Part shown: piece after piece, positions 25,392 to 32,414 of the stretch
How positions within the stretch are numbered: position 1 is the stretch's first letter
Layout: each line of letters starts with the position of its first letter
NCBI GenBank assembly: GCA_938028765.1
Contig: CALIZF010000019.1
Location: forward strand, 1-32,414
Source of the DNA: an uncultured Paracoccaceae bacterium
Lineage (GTDB): Bacteria; Pseudomonadota; Alphaproteobacteria; Rhodobacterales; Rhodobacteraceae
DNA: 32,414 bases
Reading direction: 5' to 3'
Notes under the pieces: generated by a model
What the model was told of the DNA's origin: nothing
Seen by the model: the letters and a program-made list of their open reading frames with translations, nothing else
Database searches by the model: none
Position numbers and translations under genes: made by a program

Positions 25392-27018
25392 CGCTGTGCT
25401 GGATGTGCGGGGCCTGAGGATCGAGGCCACCGTCTGTCCGCCGGGCGAACAGCCGCGGGATGCGGTGCTGGTGCACGACGCTACGTTCCGGCTGGGCAAG
25501 GGGCGCGTCCTCGGGCTGATCGGGGAATCGGGCGCAGGCAAGTCCACCATCGGGCTGGCCGCGATGGCCTACGGACGCGGCGAGGTCCGGATCACGGGCG
25601 GGCAGATCCTGCTGAACGGCCGCGACCTGCGCGCCGCCGGGCCGGCCGCGCTGCGCGGGGTGCGGGGCCGGCAGGTGACCTATGTGGCCCAGTCGGCCGC
25701 CGCCGCCTTCAACCCGGCGATCCGGCTGATGGACCAGGTGATCGAGGCATCGCTGCGCCACGGCCTGATGGGCCGGGCCGAGGCCGAGGCGCGGGCGGTC
25801 GCGCTGTTCCGCACCCTCGGCCTGCCAGACCCCGAGACCTTCGGCCGGCGCTACCCGCACCAGGTTTCGGGCGGCCAGCTGCAGCGGGCGATGACCGCGA
25901 TGGCGCTGTGCCCCCGGCCCGGGCTCGTGGTGTTCGACGAGCCGACGACGGCCCTCGACGTGACGACCCAGATCGACGTGCTGGCGGCGATCAAGACTGC
26001 GATCCGGGAAACCGGGGTGGCGGCGCTCTACATCACGCACGACCTTGCGGTGGTGGCGCAGATCGCCGACGAGATCCTCGTGCTGCGCCACGGGCGCATG
26101 GTGGAACACGGCGAAACCAGCCGGATCCTGCACGCCCCGCGCGAGGCCTACACCCGCGCGCTGGTTGCGGTGCGCCGCGCCGGCGGGCCCGGCCGCCCCC
26201 CGGCAGCGCCCATCCTGTCGGTCGAGGGGGTGACGGCGCGCTATCCCGGTCTGCGGCAGGACGTGCTGTCGGACGTGTCGGTCTCGGTCGCGCCGGGGCG
26301 GACGCTGGCGGTGGTGGGGGAATCAGGGTCGGGCAAGTCCACGCTCGCCCGCGCGATCACCGGCCTTTTGCCGCCGGCGCAGGGCAGGATCCGTTTCGCC
26401 GGGCGCGACCTTTCGCCGGCGCTGGCCGGGCGCAGCCTGGACGACCGGCGCGAAATCCAGATGATCTACCAGATGGCCGATGTCGCGATGAACCCGCGCC
26501 AGACGGTGCGCACCATCGTCGGCCGGCCGCTGGAGCTCTACTTCGGCTTGCGCGGCGCAGCGCGCGACGCCCGCGTGCAGGAGCTGCTCGACGCCATCGA
26601 ACTCGGCGAGGGCTATGGCGACCGCTACCCGGCCGAACTGTCGGGCGGGCAGAAGCAGCGGGTCTGCATCGCCCGCGCGCTGGCCGCGAAGCCGCGGCTG
26701 ATCCTGTGCGACGAGGTGACCTCGGCCCTAGACCCCCTGGTGGCGGACGGCATCCTGCGGCTTCTGGCCGACCTGCAGGCGCGCGAAGGCGTCGCCTACA
26801 TGTTCGTCACCCATGACCTTGCAACCGTTCGGGCCATCGCGGATTCCATCGCCGTGATGCACCGCGGCCGGGTGGTGCGCCAGGGCGCCAAGGAGGCGGT
26901 GCTGTCGCCCCCGTTCGACGACTATACCGACCTTCTGCTGAAGTCGGTACCGGAGATGCGGACGGGTTGGCTGGAAGCGGCGCTGGCGACGCGGCGGATG
27001 GGCTCGGCCGGGCATTGA
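25384..27018 (+). CDS. Fused tandem ABC ATPase of the peptide-type importer (DppD-DppF)
   Basis: A 544-residue cytoplasmic protein with two ATPase domains, supplying both energy sites of the importer. Domain 1 (about 1-265) has Walker A GESGAGKST (47-55), signature VSGGQLQRAM and Walker B LVVFDEPTTALD. Domain 2 (about 275-544) has Walker A GESGSGKST, a Q-loop YQMADVAMNPRQTV, signature LSGGQKQRVCIARAL and Walker B LILCDEVTSALD. Both sites look functional. The start is GTG at 25384, inside the end of the permease gene. Fused forms are known in this family (YejF, GsiA). The last gene of the operon. Confidence 0.93.
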   Translation: MTDAVLDVRGLRIEATVCPPGEQPRDAVLVHDATFRLGKGRVLGLIGESGAGKSTIGLAAMAYGRGEVRITGGQILLNGRDLRAAGPAALRGVRGRQVTYVAQSAAAAFNPAIRLMDQVIEASLRHGLMGRAEAEARAVALFRTLGLPDPETFGRRYPHQVSGGQLQRAMTAMALCPRPGLVVFDEPTTALDVTTQIDVLAAIKTAIRETGVAALYITHDLAVVAQIADEILVLRHGRMVEHGETSRILHAPREAYTRALVAVRRAGGPGRPPAAPILSVEGVTARYPGLRQDVLSDVSVSVAPGRTLAVVGESGSGKSTLARAITGLLPPAQGRIRFAGRDLSPALAGRSLDDRREIQMIYQMADVAMNPRQTVRTIVGRPLELYFGLRGAARDARVQELLDAIELGEGYGDRYPAELSGGQKQRVCIARALAAKPRLILCDEVTSALDPLVADGILRLLADLQAREGVAYMFVTHDLATVRAIADSIAVMHRGRVVRQGAKEAVLSPPFDDYTDLLLKSVPEMRTGWLEAALATRRMGSAGH

Positions 27019-27140
27019 GGGCCCGCCCGGCGGTGGCGGCGCCGGCCGGGGCCGCGGGGGCCGGGTCGGATCGGCCGGCCCCTGCGGCGCGCAACCCGGC
27101 CGCGCCCCGGCGAGAGGCCGACGCAGCGGAGGCCGTCGCA

Positions 27141-27161
27141 AGGGGGGCCGCCGGCCCCCCT
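27141..27161. terminator. Terminator-like hairpin after the importer operon
   Basis: AGGGGGGCC (27141-27149) pairs perfectly with GGCCCCCCT (27153-27161) around a three-base loop, between two convergent transcription units. A TTTT lies only at 27192-27195, too far to be a classical T-run. It is the first part of a compound element that continues to about 27213. Confidence 0.4.
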
Positions 27162-27213
27162 CGCCGCTGACGCGGCTCACCCCCCGGGAGTATTTTCGAC
27201 AAGGTGAAGCAGC
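27162..27213 (+). repeat. Candidate Rhodobacterales-type intergenic repeat tail
   Basis: After the hairpin comes CGCCGCTGACGCGGC (a small inverted repeat), then ACCCCCCGGGAGTATTTTCG and ACAAGGTGAAG. I recall closely similar CCCCCGG(G)(A)TATTTTT...GAAG tails after hairpins in many Rhodobacterales intergenic regions. Only one copy is visible in this window, so repetition cannot be shown here. The gap 27019-27313 holds no gene; the rest is GC-rich filler. Confidence 0.35.
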
Positions 27214-27313
27214 ACGGCGCCGGATGACGCGGCGCGCGGGCGCGGCGGCGCGACCTTGCGCCTCCGGTCGGCGTGCCCGGCGTGCAGCCGGGGGCTGCGC
27301 CGCCTTAGACCTG

Positions 27314-28093
27314 TCAGGGTGCGAAGGCGGGCTTGCGCTTGTCGAGGAAGGCGGCGGCGCCCTCTGCCTGGTCGGGGTGGCTGAAGCATTGGGCGAAGGC
27401 CTGGATCTCGAACTCGAGGGCGCTTTCGGTCTCGGCGCTGACAGCGGTGTTGAGGCTGGCCTTGAGCTGCGCCAGCGCGAAACGCGGCAGGGCGGCGAGG
27501 CGGGCGGTCAGGTCGGCCACGGCCGCATCGAGCGCCTCGGGCGCGTGGACGGATGCCACGAGCCCGAGCGCGTGGGCGCGGGCGGCGTCGATGGGTTCGC
27601 CCGTCATCGTGAGGGCGCGCGCGACCGACGACCCGGCGATCTTCGTCAGCCGGACGGTGCCGCCGCCGCCGGGCAGGATCCCCAGCCTGATCTCGGGCAG
27701 GCCGAGGCGGGCGGTATCGGCGGCCAGGCGGATGTCGCAGGCCAGCGCCAGCTCGAGCCCGCCGCCGAGGCAGAAACCGTTGATCCGCGCCACCACGGGC
27801 TGCGGCGCGCGCACCATCGCGTCGGTCACGCGGCGGATGCGCCGGCCGAGGGCGATCGCGTCCTCGGGCGTGGCGCCGACGAACTCGGCGATGTCGGCCC
27901 CGGCGACGAAGCTGCGGTCGCCCGCGCCGGTCAGCACGATGACCCGCACCGCGCGGTCGGCCGACAGCGCCGCCATCGCGCCGTTGAGCGCATGCAGGAC
28001 CTCGGCGTTGAGCGCGTTGAGGCTTTTCGGCCGGTTGACGGTGACGGTGGCGACCGGCCCTTCGCGGGCGACCAGCACGACGGCATCGGACAT
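27314..28093 (-). CDS. Enoyl-CoA hydratase/isomerase family protein
   Basis: A 259-residue crotonase-fold enzyme that hydrates a trans-2-enoyl-CoA to the 3-hydroxyacyl-CoA. The oxyanion-hole elements are SFVAGADI (61-68) and LGGGLELALACDIRLA (109-124). Both catalytic glutamates of true hydratases are present, E114 and E134 (in LPEIRLGILPGGGGTVRL), 20 residues apart as in E144/E164 of the rat enzyme. AAGGAGG lies 6 bases before the ATG. It is the last gene of the minus-strand operon, 48 bases after the dehydrogenase gene; together they give two successive steps of beta-oxidation. Confidence 0.92.
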   Translation of the reverse strand: MSDAVVLVAREGPVATVTVNRPKSLNALNAEVLHALNGAMAALSADRAVRVIVLTGAGDRSFVAGADIAEFVGATPEDAIALGRRIRRVTDAMVRAPQPVVARINGFCLGGGLELALACDIRLAADTARLGLPEIRLGILPGGGGTVRLTKIAGSSVARALTMTGEPIDAARAHALGLVASVHAPEALDAAVADLTARLAALPRFALAQLKASLNTAVSAETESALEFEIQAFAQCFSHPDQAEGAAAFLDKRKPAFAP

Positions 28094-28141
28094 CGGTTCC
28101 TCCTTCTTTCGCGGCAGCCTGGGGGCGCGCCGGGCGGGGCG

Positions 28142-28987
28142 TCAAGCCGTGCGCCAGCCCGGCCGGCCGCGCCCGCCGGTCAGCCCCGCCCGAACCCGCG
28201 CCTTGAGGAGGGGTCGGGGGCGGAAGCGTTCGCCATAGGCATCGAACATGATTTCCTGCGCCTGGAGGCAGAGGGACGAGGTGGTGGCGTCCATCAGCTC
28301 GAACGGCCCCATCGGGTGGCCGAGACCGAGGCGGCAGGCGATGTCGATATCCTCGGGGGTGGCGACGCCTTCCTCGACCAGCCGGACCGCCTCGATCATC
28401 AGGACGTGCAGGAGGCGGTTCACCGCAAAGCCCGGCACGTCCTTGACGGTGACCGGGGTCTTGCCGATCGCGGCCATCCGGGCGCGGGTGGCCTCCACCG
28501 TTGCGGGCGCGGTGAAGTGGCCGGGGATCACCTCGACCAGCCGCATCCGGCTGACGGGGGAGAAATAGTGGGTGCCGATGAACTGGGCCCGCCGCTCGGC
28601 CCGGACATGCGCCGCCAGCGCGGTGATCGGAATGGTCGAGGTGTTGGTGGCGAGGATCGCCCCCGGCGCCATCGCGGTGTCGGCGGCGGCCAGCACCTGC
28701 GCCTTCACGCCCTCGTCCTCGTAGACCGCCTCGGTCACGAAGGCGCAGGGGGCGACGGCGGCAGGATCGGTCGCGGTGGCGATACGGTCCAGCGCCGCGG
28801 GCGCGTCGGCGGGCATCAGGCCCCGCGCGACCGCCTTGCCCACGATCTCGGCCAGCCGCGCGCGGGCGGCATCGAGCGCGTCCTGCGTCAGGTCGATCAG
28901 GATCACGGGGTGGCCGGCGAGGGCGAACACGAGGGCGATCTCGCGCCCCATGAGGCCCGCTCCGAGGACGCCGACGGTATCGGTCAT
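28142..28987 (-). CDS. 3-hydroxyacyl-CoA dehydrogenase, monofunctional
   Basis: A 281-residue NAD-dependent oxidoreductase converting an L-3-hydroxyacyl-CoA to the 3-ketoacyl-CoA. The N-terminal Rossmann domain has GAGLMG (9-14) and D32 at the end of strand 2, favouring NAD. Catalytic residues match the family: S117 in TNTSTIP, H140 in GTHYFSPV, E152 in VEVIPG and N190 in GFAVNRLL. The C-terminal helical domain (about 190-281) has GLGHPMGPFELMD. The last ~20 residues are Arg/Gly-rich and probably unstructured. It starts 7 bases after the decarboxylase-like gene, so it is co-transcribed. Also called 3-hydroxybutyryl-CoA dehydrogenase in related genomes. Confidence 0.92.
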   Translation of the reverse strand: MTDTVGVLGAGLMGREIALVFALAGHPVILIDLTQDALDAARARLAEIVGKAVARGLMPADAPAALDRIATATDPAAVAPCAFVTEAVYEDEGVKAQVLAAADTAMAPGAILATNTSTIPITALAAHVRAERRAQFIGTHYFSPVSRMRLVEVIPGHFTAPATVEATRARMAAIGKTPVTVKDVPGFAVNRLLHVLMIEAVRLVEEGVATPEDIDIACRLGLGHPMGPFELMDATTSSLCLQAQEIMFDAYGERFRPRPLLKARVRAGLTGGRGRPGWRTA

Positions 28988-28994
28988 GGCACGG

Positions 28995-29765
28995 TCACTC
29001 CGCCAGATAGTCGTGGATCACCTGCCCCGGCCCGTGGCTGAAGTCCAGCCGGGCGAAGGTGGCGCCGGTCAGGCGCGCCGGGCGCAGGCGGTAGAGGGGA
29101 TCGGCCTCACTGGCCGCGTCGAAGGACAGCGCGGGCCGGCCGGCGAAGAGGAACGGCGCGCCGTCCGCCGACCGGTGCAGGGTGGCGTGGCCGTCGATCC
29201 GGATCAGCTGGGCGAGGGCGGGCCGTTCGTTCGCCGCGTCGGGGACGACCTTCAGAAGCAGCGTGGGCAGCGCCGCGCCGGAGGGGGCGGGCACCGGCCG
29301 GTCGAGCGTGACCCCCATCGTCATCAGCCGCAGGCCCGCCGGCCGTTCGAGCGTCATCGTCAGCATGTCGGCGAAGCCGCCGCCCAGCCCTTCCCACGAC
29401 CGGGCCATGCGGCCGAGCTTCTTCGGCGTGCCCCAGATCTCGCGCCCCGCGATCAGCGGGCTTTCGTTGTCGGTCCAGGCGAGCAGCAGGAAGCGGAAGC
29501 GGTCGCCGCGCCAGCGGACGGTCGCGCTGACATAGGCCTCGTGGTAGGGGCCATGGGCGGACAGCGGCGTCCAGCGGACCTTGGCCTCGGCCGGGCAGGG
29601 GTCGGCGTCGGGCTCCACCCCACGCGGCAGGAACGGCGCGACGGCGGCGGCCGGCACCTCGAATGCCACCAGCGCGTCCTCGACGCCGCGGTAGGCGTGG
29701 GGAAACGGCGGATAGGGGCGCGCCGCACCCCAGGGCAGCCCGCAGTCATCGAACCCGAAGGTCAT
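28995..29765 (-). CDS. Acetoacetate decarboxylase-like Schiff-base enzyme
   Basis: A 256-residue member of the acetoacetate decarboxylase (ADC) superfamily. The motif REIWGTPKKLG places lysines at 115 and 116, and E76 lies in YHEAYVS. These coincide in number with the C. acetobutylicum ADC residues K115 (Schiff base), K116 (pKa tuning) and E76, so the chemistry should be intact. Superfamily members include decarboxylases and pyruvate aldolase-dehydratases, so the substrate is uncertain. Its ATG overlaps the permease stop as ATGA. Placement between an importer and beta-oxidation enzymes suggests action on a beta-keto or alpha-keto acid from the imported compound; this is inference. Confidence 0.85.
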   Translation of the reverse strand: MTFGFDDCGLPWGAARPYPPFPHAYRGVEDALVAFEVPAAAVAPFLPRGVEPDADPCPAEAKVRWTPLSAHGPYHEAYVSATVRWRGDRFRFLLLAWTDNESPLIAGREIWGTPKKLGRMARSWEGLGGGFADMLTMTLERPAGLRLMTMGVTLDRPVPAPSGAALPTLLLKVVPDAANERPALAQLIRIDGHATLHRSADGAPFLFAGRPALSFDAASEADPLYRLRPARLTGATFARLDFSHGPGQVIHDYLAE

Positions 29766-30763
29766 CGGCGCAGCGTCGTCGCGCTGGCGGCAATCAGCGC
29801 GAGGATCAGGAGGAGGCCCTGCACGATGTATTGCCACCAAGACGGCACGCCCATCACGGACAGGCCGTTGTTGATGACCCCGATCATCAGCACCCCCACG
29901 GCGGTGCCAACGACGTGGAACTTGCCGGGCCGCAGGGTGGAGGCGCCGATGAACACGGCGACGAAGGCGTTGAGAAGGTAGGTCTCGCCCACGCCCTGGG
30001 GTCGGCCGGCGCCGAGGTTCGCCGCCGCCACCATGCCCCCGAGCGCGGCACAGGCCGCGCAGATGCCCATGGCCACGAGCGCGTAGCGGCGCACCGCGAT
30101 GCCCGACAGGCGCGCCGCCTCGCGGTTGCCACCGATGGCGTACATGTTGCGGCCAGGCTGCGTGTGTTCGAGGAACAGCCACAGGAGGATCGCCACGCCG
30201 ATCAGGTAGAGGACGGGCGCGGGGACGCCCCAGACGGCGTGCTGCCCGAGCATCTTGAAGGCGGCGGGGATCTCGGTCGGGCTGATCGTGCGCGAGTTCG
30301 AGATGCCGAGGATGAAGCCGGTCACGATGAAGGACATCGCCAGCGTCTCGACGATGGCCGAGATGCCGAGGTAGCTGACCAGCGCCCCGTTCAGCATCCC
30401 GATCAGCGCCGCCATGACGAGGACGAGGATGCAGACCGCAAGCACGATCGTCATAGTCGCGTCGCGCGGCCCGTATTCGAGCAGAAGCCGCGTGGCGATG
30501 TAGCCGCCGAAGGTGGCCAGCGCGCCGATCGACAGGTCGAACTGCCCGATCACGAGACAGACCGTCAGGCCAAGGGCGATGATCCCGAGGATCGCCACCT
30601 GGTTCAGCACGTTGAAGAGGTTGCGCAGGGTGAAGAACACCTCGGGTCGGGCGAGGCTGAAGAAGGCAACCAGCGCCACCAGCGACAGGATCGTGCCCCA
30701 GCGGGCGACGAAGCCCAGAAGGTCGAAGGTGCGCGCGGCCCCTGCCCGTGCGGTGTCAGCCAT
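29762..30763 (-). CDS. Sugar-type (CUT2, RbsC-like) ABC permease
   Basis: A 333-residue inner-membrane permease of the BPD_transp_2 family, about 8-10 helices. Typical motifs are NLFNVLNQVAILGIIALG, VIGQFDLSIGALATFGGYIA (as the family's D-LSVG-A block), GMLNGALVSYLGISAIVETLA and LEHTQPGRNMYAIGGNREAA, then RLSGIAVRRY. CUT2 systems carry monosaccharides, polyols and autoinducer-2-like compounds. It overlaps the ATPase gene by eight bases upstream and the decarboxylase-like gene by four downstream, so it is firmly in the operon. Confidence 0.92.
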   Translation of the reverse strand: MADTARAGAARTFDLLGFVARWGTILSLVALVAFFSLARPEVFFTLRNLFNVLNQVAILGIIALGLTVCLVIGQFDLSIGALATFGGYIATRLLLEYGPRDATMTIVLAVCILVLVMAALIGMLNGALVSYLGISAIVETLAMSFIVTGFILGISNSRTISPTEIPAAFKMLGQHAVWGVPAPVLYLIGVAILLWLFLEHTQPGRNMYAIGGNREAARLSGIAVRRYALVAMGICAACAALGGMVAAANLGAGRPQGVGETYLLNAFVAVFIGASTLRPGKFHVVGTAVGVLMIGVINNGLSVMGVPSWWQYIVQGLLLILALIAASATTLRR

Positions 30764-32339
30764 GCGCGCCCTCGTGGTCGGCGGTGGACTCGGGCGGCCC
30801 GCCCGCAGCGACCGACATGATCGCGGCCTCGGTCAGCGCCGGGCCGATCAGTTCGCCCGCGATGCGCCCCTGGTGAAAGACGAGGACGCGCGCGCAGACA
30901 TGCGGGAACTCCTCGACCTCGGTCGAGGAGAAGATCACGCCCGCGCCCTCGGCCGCGAGCGCGCCGATCAGGTCATAGATCTCGGCCTTGGCGCCGACGT
31001 CCACCGCGGCCGTGGGCGAGTTCAGCAGGAACACGCGCGCACCCGTCGTCAGCCAGCGGCCCAGCACCGCCTTCTGCTGGTTGCCGCCCGACAGCGCGTC
31101 GATCGGCGTCTCGATCCCCGGCGTGCGCACGCGCATCCGGTCCACCACGCCCCGCGCGGCCCGGTCCTCGACGCGGCGGTTGACGAAGCGGGCTACGGGA
31201 TCGCGCAGGAAGCGGGCCAGCGAGGGCAGGGTGATGTTCTCGCGTACCGAGGCGCCGAGGATCACCGCCTCGGCCAGCCTTTCCTTCGGCACCAGCGCGA
31301 TGCCGGCGGCGATGGCGGCGGCGGGCGACGACAGGCGCAGCGGCCGGCCAGCGAGGCTGACCCGGCCCGCCGTGGCGGGCATCCGGCCGAACAGAAGGTC
31401 GATCGTCTCGTCCGCGCCGGAACCGGGCAGGCCCGCGATCCCCAGGACCTCGCCGGCGTGGAGCGTGAAGCTGGCCCCATGGACGCGGGGTCCGGCCAGG
31501 CCCTCGACCTCCAGAAGCGGCACGGCATCGCGGCCGGCCGCGGGCGCGCGGGCGCGGGCGGACTTGTCGCCGCCGACGATGGCGCGGATCACGGCGCGGC
31601 GGTCCATGCCTGCGCGGTCCCAGACGCCGGCGTTCCGTCCGTCGCGCAGGACGGTCACACGGTCGGCGATCTCGAACACCTCGGTCAGGCGGTGGCTGAC
31701 ATAGACGAAGGCCTGCCCGCGGGCCGACAGGCGGCGCATCTGGGCGAAAAGGGTTGCCACCTCGTGCGGCAGAAGGGCGGCGGTCGGTTCGTCGAGGATG
31801 ATGAGACGCGCGCCCGAGGCCACGGCCTTGGCGATGGCGACCATCGCGGTCTGGTCGGGGCGCAAGTCGGCGCAGATCGTGTCGGGCGCGATGTCGAGAT
31901 CGACCGCCGCCAGCCAGTCGCGCGCCTTCGCCCGCACCCGTCCCCAATCGACCAAAAGCCCCGCGCGCCGCGGTAGCGGTGTGCCGAGCCACAGGTTTTC
32001 CTCGACCGACAGGTTCGGGATCAGGGTCGAATGCTGATGCACCACGGCGATGCCCGCCGCCTGCGCGGCGTGCGGATCGGCGAAGGACACCGGCCGGCCG
32101 TCCAGCCGGATTTCGCCTGCGGTCGGCTGGTAGGCGCCGCAGATGCACTTGATGATGGTGGACTTGCCCGCCCCGTTCTCGCCCAGAAGGGCGTGGATCT
32201 CGCCCGCGCGCACCGTCAGGTCCACATGGTCGAGCGCGCGGGTGCCGGGAAAGTCCTTCACGATCCCGCGCGCCTCGAGCACCGGGGGCGCGGCGTCGGC
32301 GACGGCAACGGGCGCGGCGGCGGTGGCGGCTGCGGTCAT
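30756..32339 (-). CDS. Sugar-type (CUT2, RbsA-like) double ABC ATPase with altered second site
   Basis: A 527-residue cytoplasmic ATPase with two domains. Domain 1 has Walker A GENGAGKST (53-61) and Walker B IILDEPTAAL, but a divergent signature, LRPDQTAMVAIAKAV, in place of LS..QQQ. Domain 2 has the usual lysine-free P-loop of this family (GLPGSGADET) and a good signature LSGGNQQK, but its Walker B reads VFLLNSPTAAVDVGAK where RbsA has LDEPTRGVDVGAK. Both the magnesium-binding Asp and catalytic Glu of domain 2 are therefore lost (N, S). Only one site should hydrolyse ATP. The protein has an Ala-rich N-terminus of about 18 residues. No substrate-binding protein is in the window; it could lie to the right of the edge. 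Confidence 0.9.
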   Translation of the reverse strand: MTAAATAAAPVAVADAAPPVLEARGIVKDFPGTRALDHVDLTVRAGEIHALLGENGAGKSTIIKCICGAYQPTAGEIRLDGRPVSFADPHAAQAAGIAVVHQHSTLIPNLSVEENLWLGTPLPRRAGLLVDWGRVRAKARDWLAAVDLDIAPDTICADLRPDQTAMVAIAKAVASGARLIILDEPTAALLPHEVATLFAQMRRLSARGQAFVYVSHRLTEVFEIADRVTVLRDGRNAGVWDRAGMDRRAVIRAIVGGDKSARARAPAAGRDAVPLLEVEGLAGPRVHGASFTLHAGEVLGIAGLPGSGADETIDLLFGRMPATAGRVSLAGRPLRLSSPAAAIAAGIALVPKERLAEAVILGASVRENITLPSLARFLRDPVARFVNRRVEDRAARGVVDRMRVRTPGIETPIDALSGGNQQKAVLGRWLTTGARVFLLNSPTAAVDVGAKAEIYDLIGALAAEGAGVIFSSTEVEEFPHVCARVLVFHQGRIAGELIGPALTEAAIMSVAAGGPPESTADHEGAHG

Positions 32340-32414
32340 GGGCGGGGCGTCTCTTCGTGGTGTCGCGGGCAGGGCGAGGGCCGGGACAAAGCGCGCGCGG
32401 GCGGCCGCGGCCGG

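Noticed and set aside
25384..27018. Fusion of two ATPase genes as a novel arrangement
   Set aside because: Tandem-domain ATPases are well known in peptide-type importers (YejF, GsiA), and both domains carry complete motifs.
1..32414. CRISPR arrays, tRNA or rRNA genes, insertion sequences
   Set aside because: No regularly spaced direct repeats, no recognisable tRNA T-arm/anticodon pattern, no rRNA core sequences and no transposase with terminal repeats were seen by eye on either strand.

Overview
This is a very GC-rich chromosomal segment with the gene content and protein style of an alphaproteobacterium, most likely order Rhodobacterales (Paracoccus/Rhodobacter-like). Pointers are the Cys-free 55-residue ribosomal protein L33, a quinone-type PyrD with PyrC, PyrE and DnaB near each other, and an RNase P RNA 3' end with the bacterial type A signature. 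This placement is inference from sequence style; no search was run.

Layout. 1-195: the 3' part of the RNase P RNA gene. 353-1281: a TerB/DUF533 protein and rpmG. 1487-5829: a two-gene RND efflux operon (adaptor plus pump). 6052-7074: asd. 7075-8752: a 1.7 kb gene graveyard. It holds a doubtful ORF, a decayed fragment resembling a Mu gpF-like phage head protein, and an alanyl-tRNA-editing (AlaX) pseudogene whose inactivating changes can be named base by base. 8753-9895: AI-2E-family exporter. 9935-12753: a MerR-family regulator divergent from two hotdog thioesterases and a MATE transporter. 12702-14098: a DUF952 protein and pyrD. 14258-15856: a periplasmic UshA-type 5'-nucleotidase with a possible Pho box. 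15963-19611: pyrC, a possible 73-codon ORF, pyrE and dnaB on the minus strand.

19927-27018: a dipeptide-type import module made of a CocE/NonD-type serine hydrolase, a Tat-exported binding protein, two permeases and one polypeptide carrying both ATPase domains. The hydrolase has no signal peptide, so the simplest reading is import followed by cytoplasmic hydrolysis of an ester- or amide-linked substrate. 27314-32339: a minus-strand operon transcribed as sugar-type (CUT2) ABC ATPase, permease, acetoacetate-decarboxylase-like enzyme, 3-hydroxyacyl-CoA dehydrogenase and enoyl-CoA hydratase. Start/stop overlaps link the first genes. It looks like an uptake-plus-degradation pathway of unknown substrate; the binding protein is not in the window and may lie beyond the right edge.

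Most of the window is ordinary, well-preserved chromosome. The parts most worth a second look are the graveyard, the CUT2/decarboxylase operon with its unusual ATPase, and the doubly GTGA-linked ORF between pyrC and pyrE.
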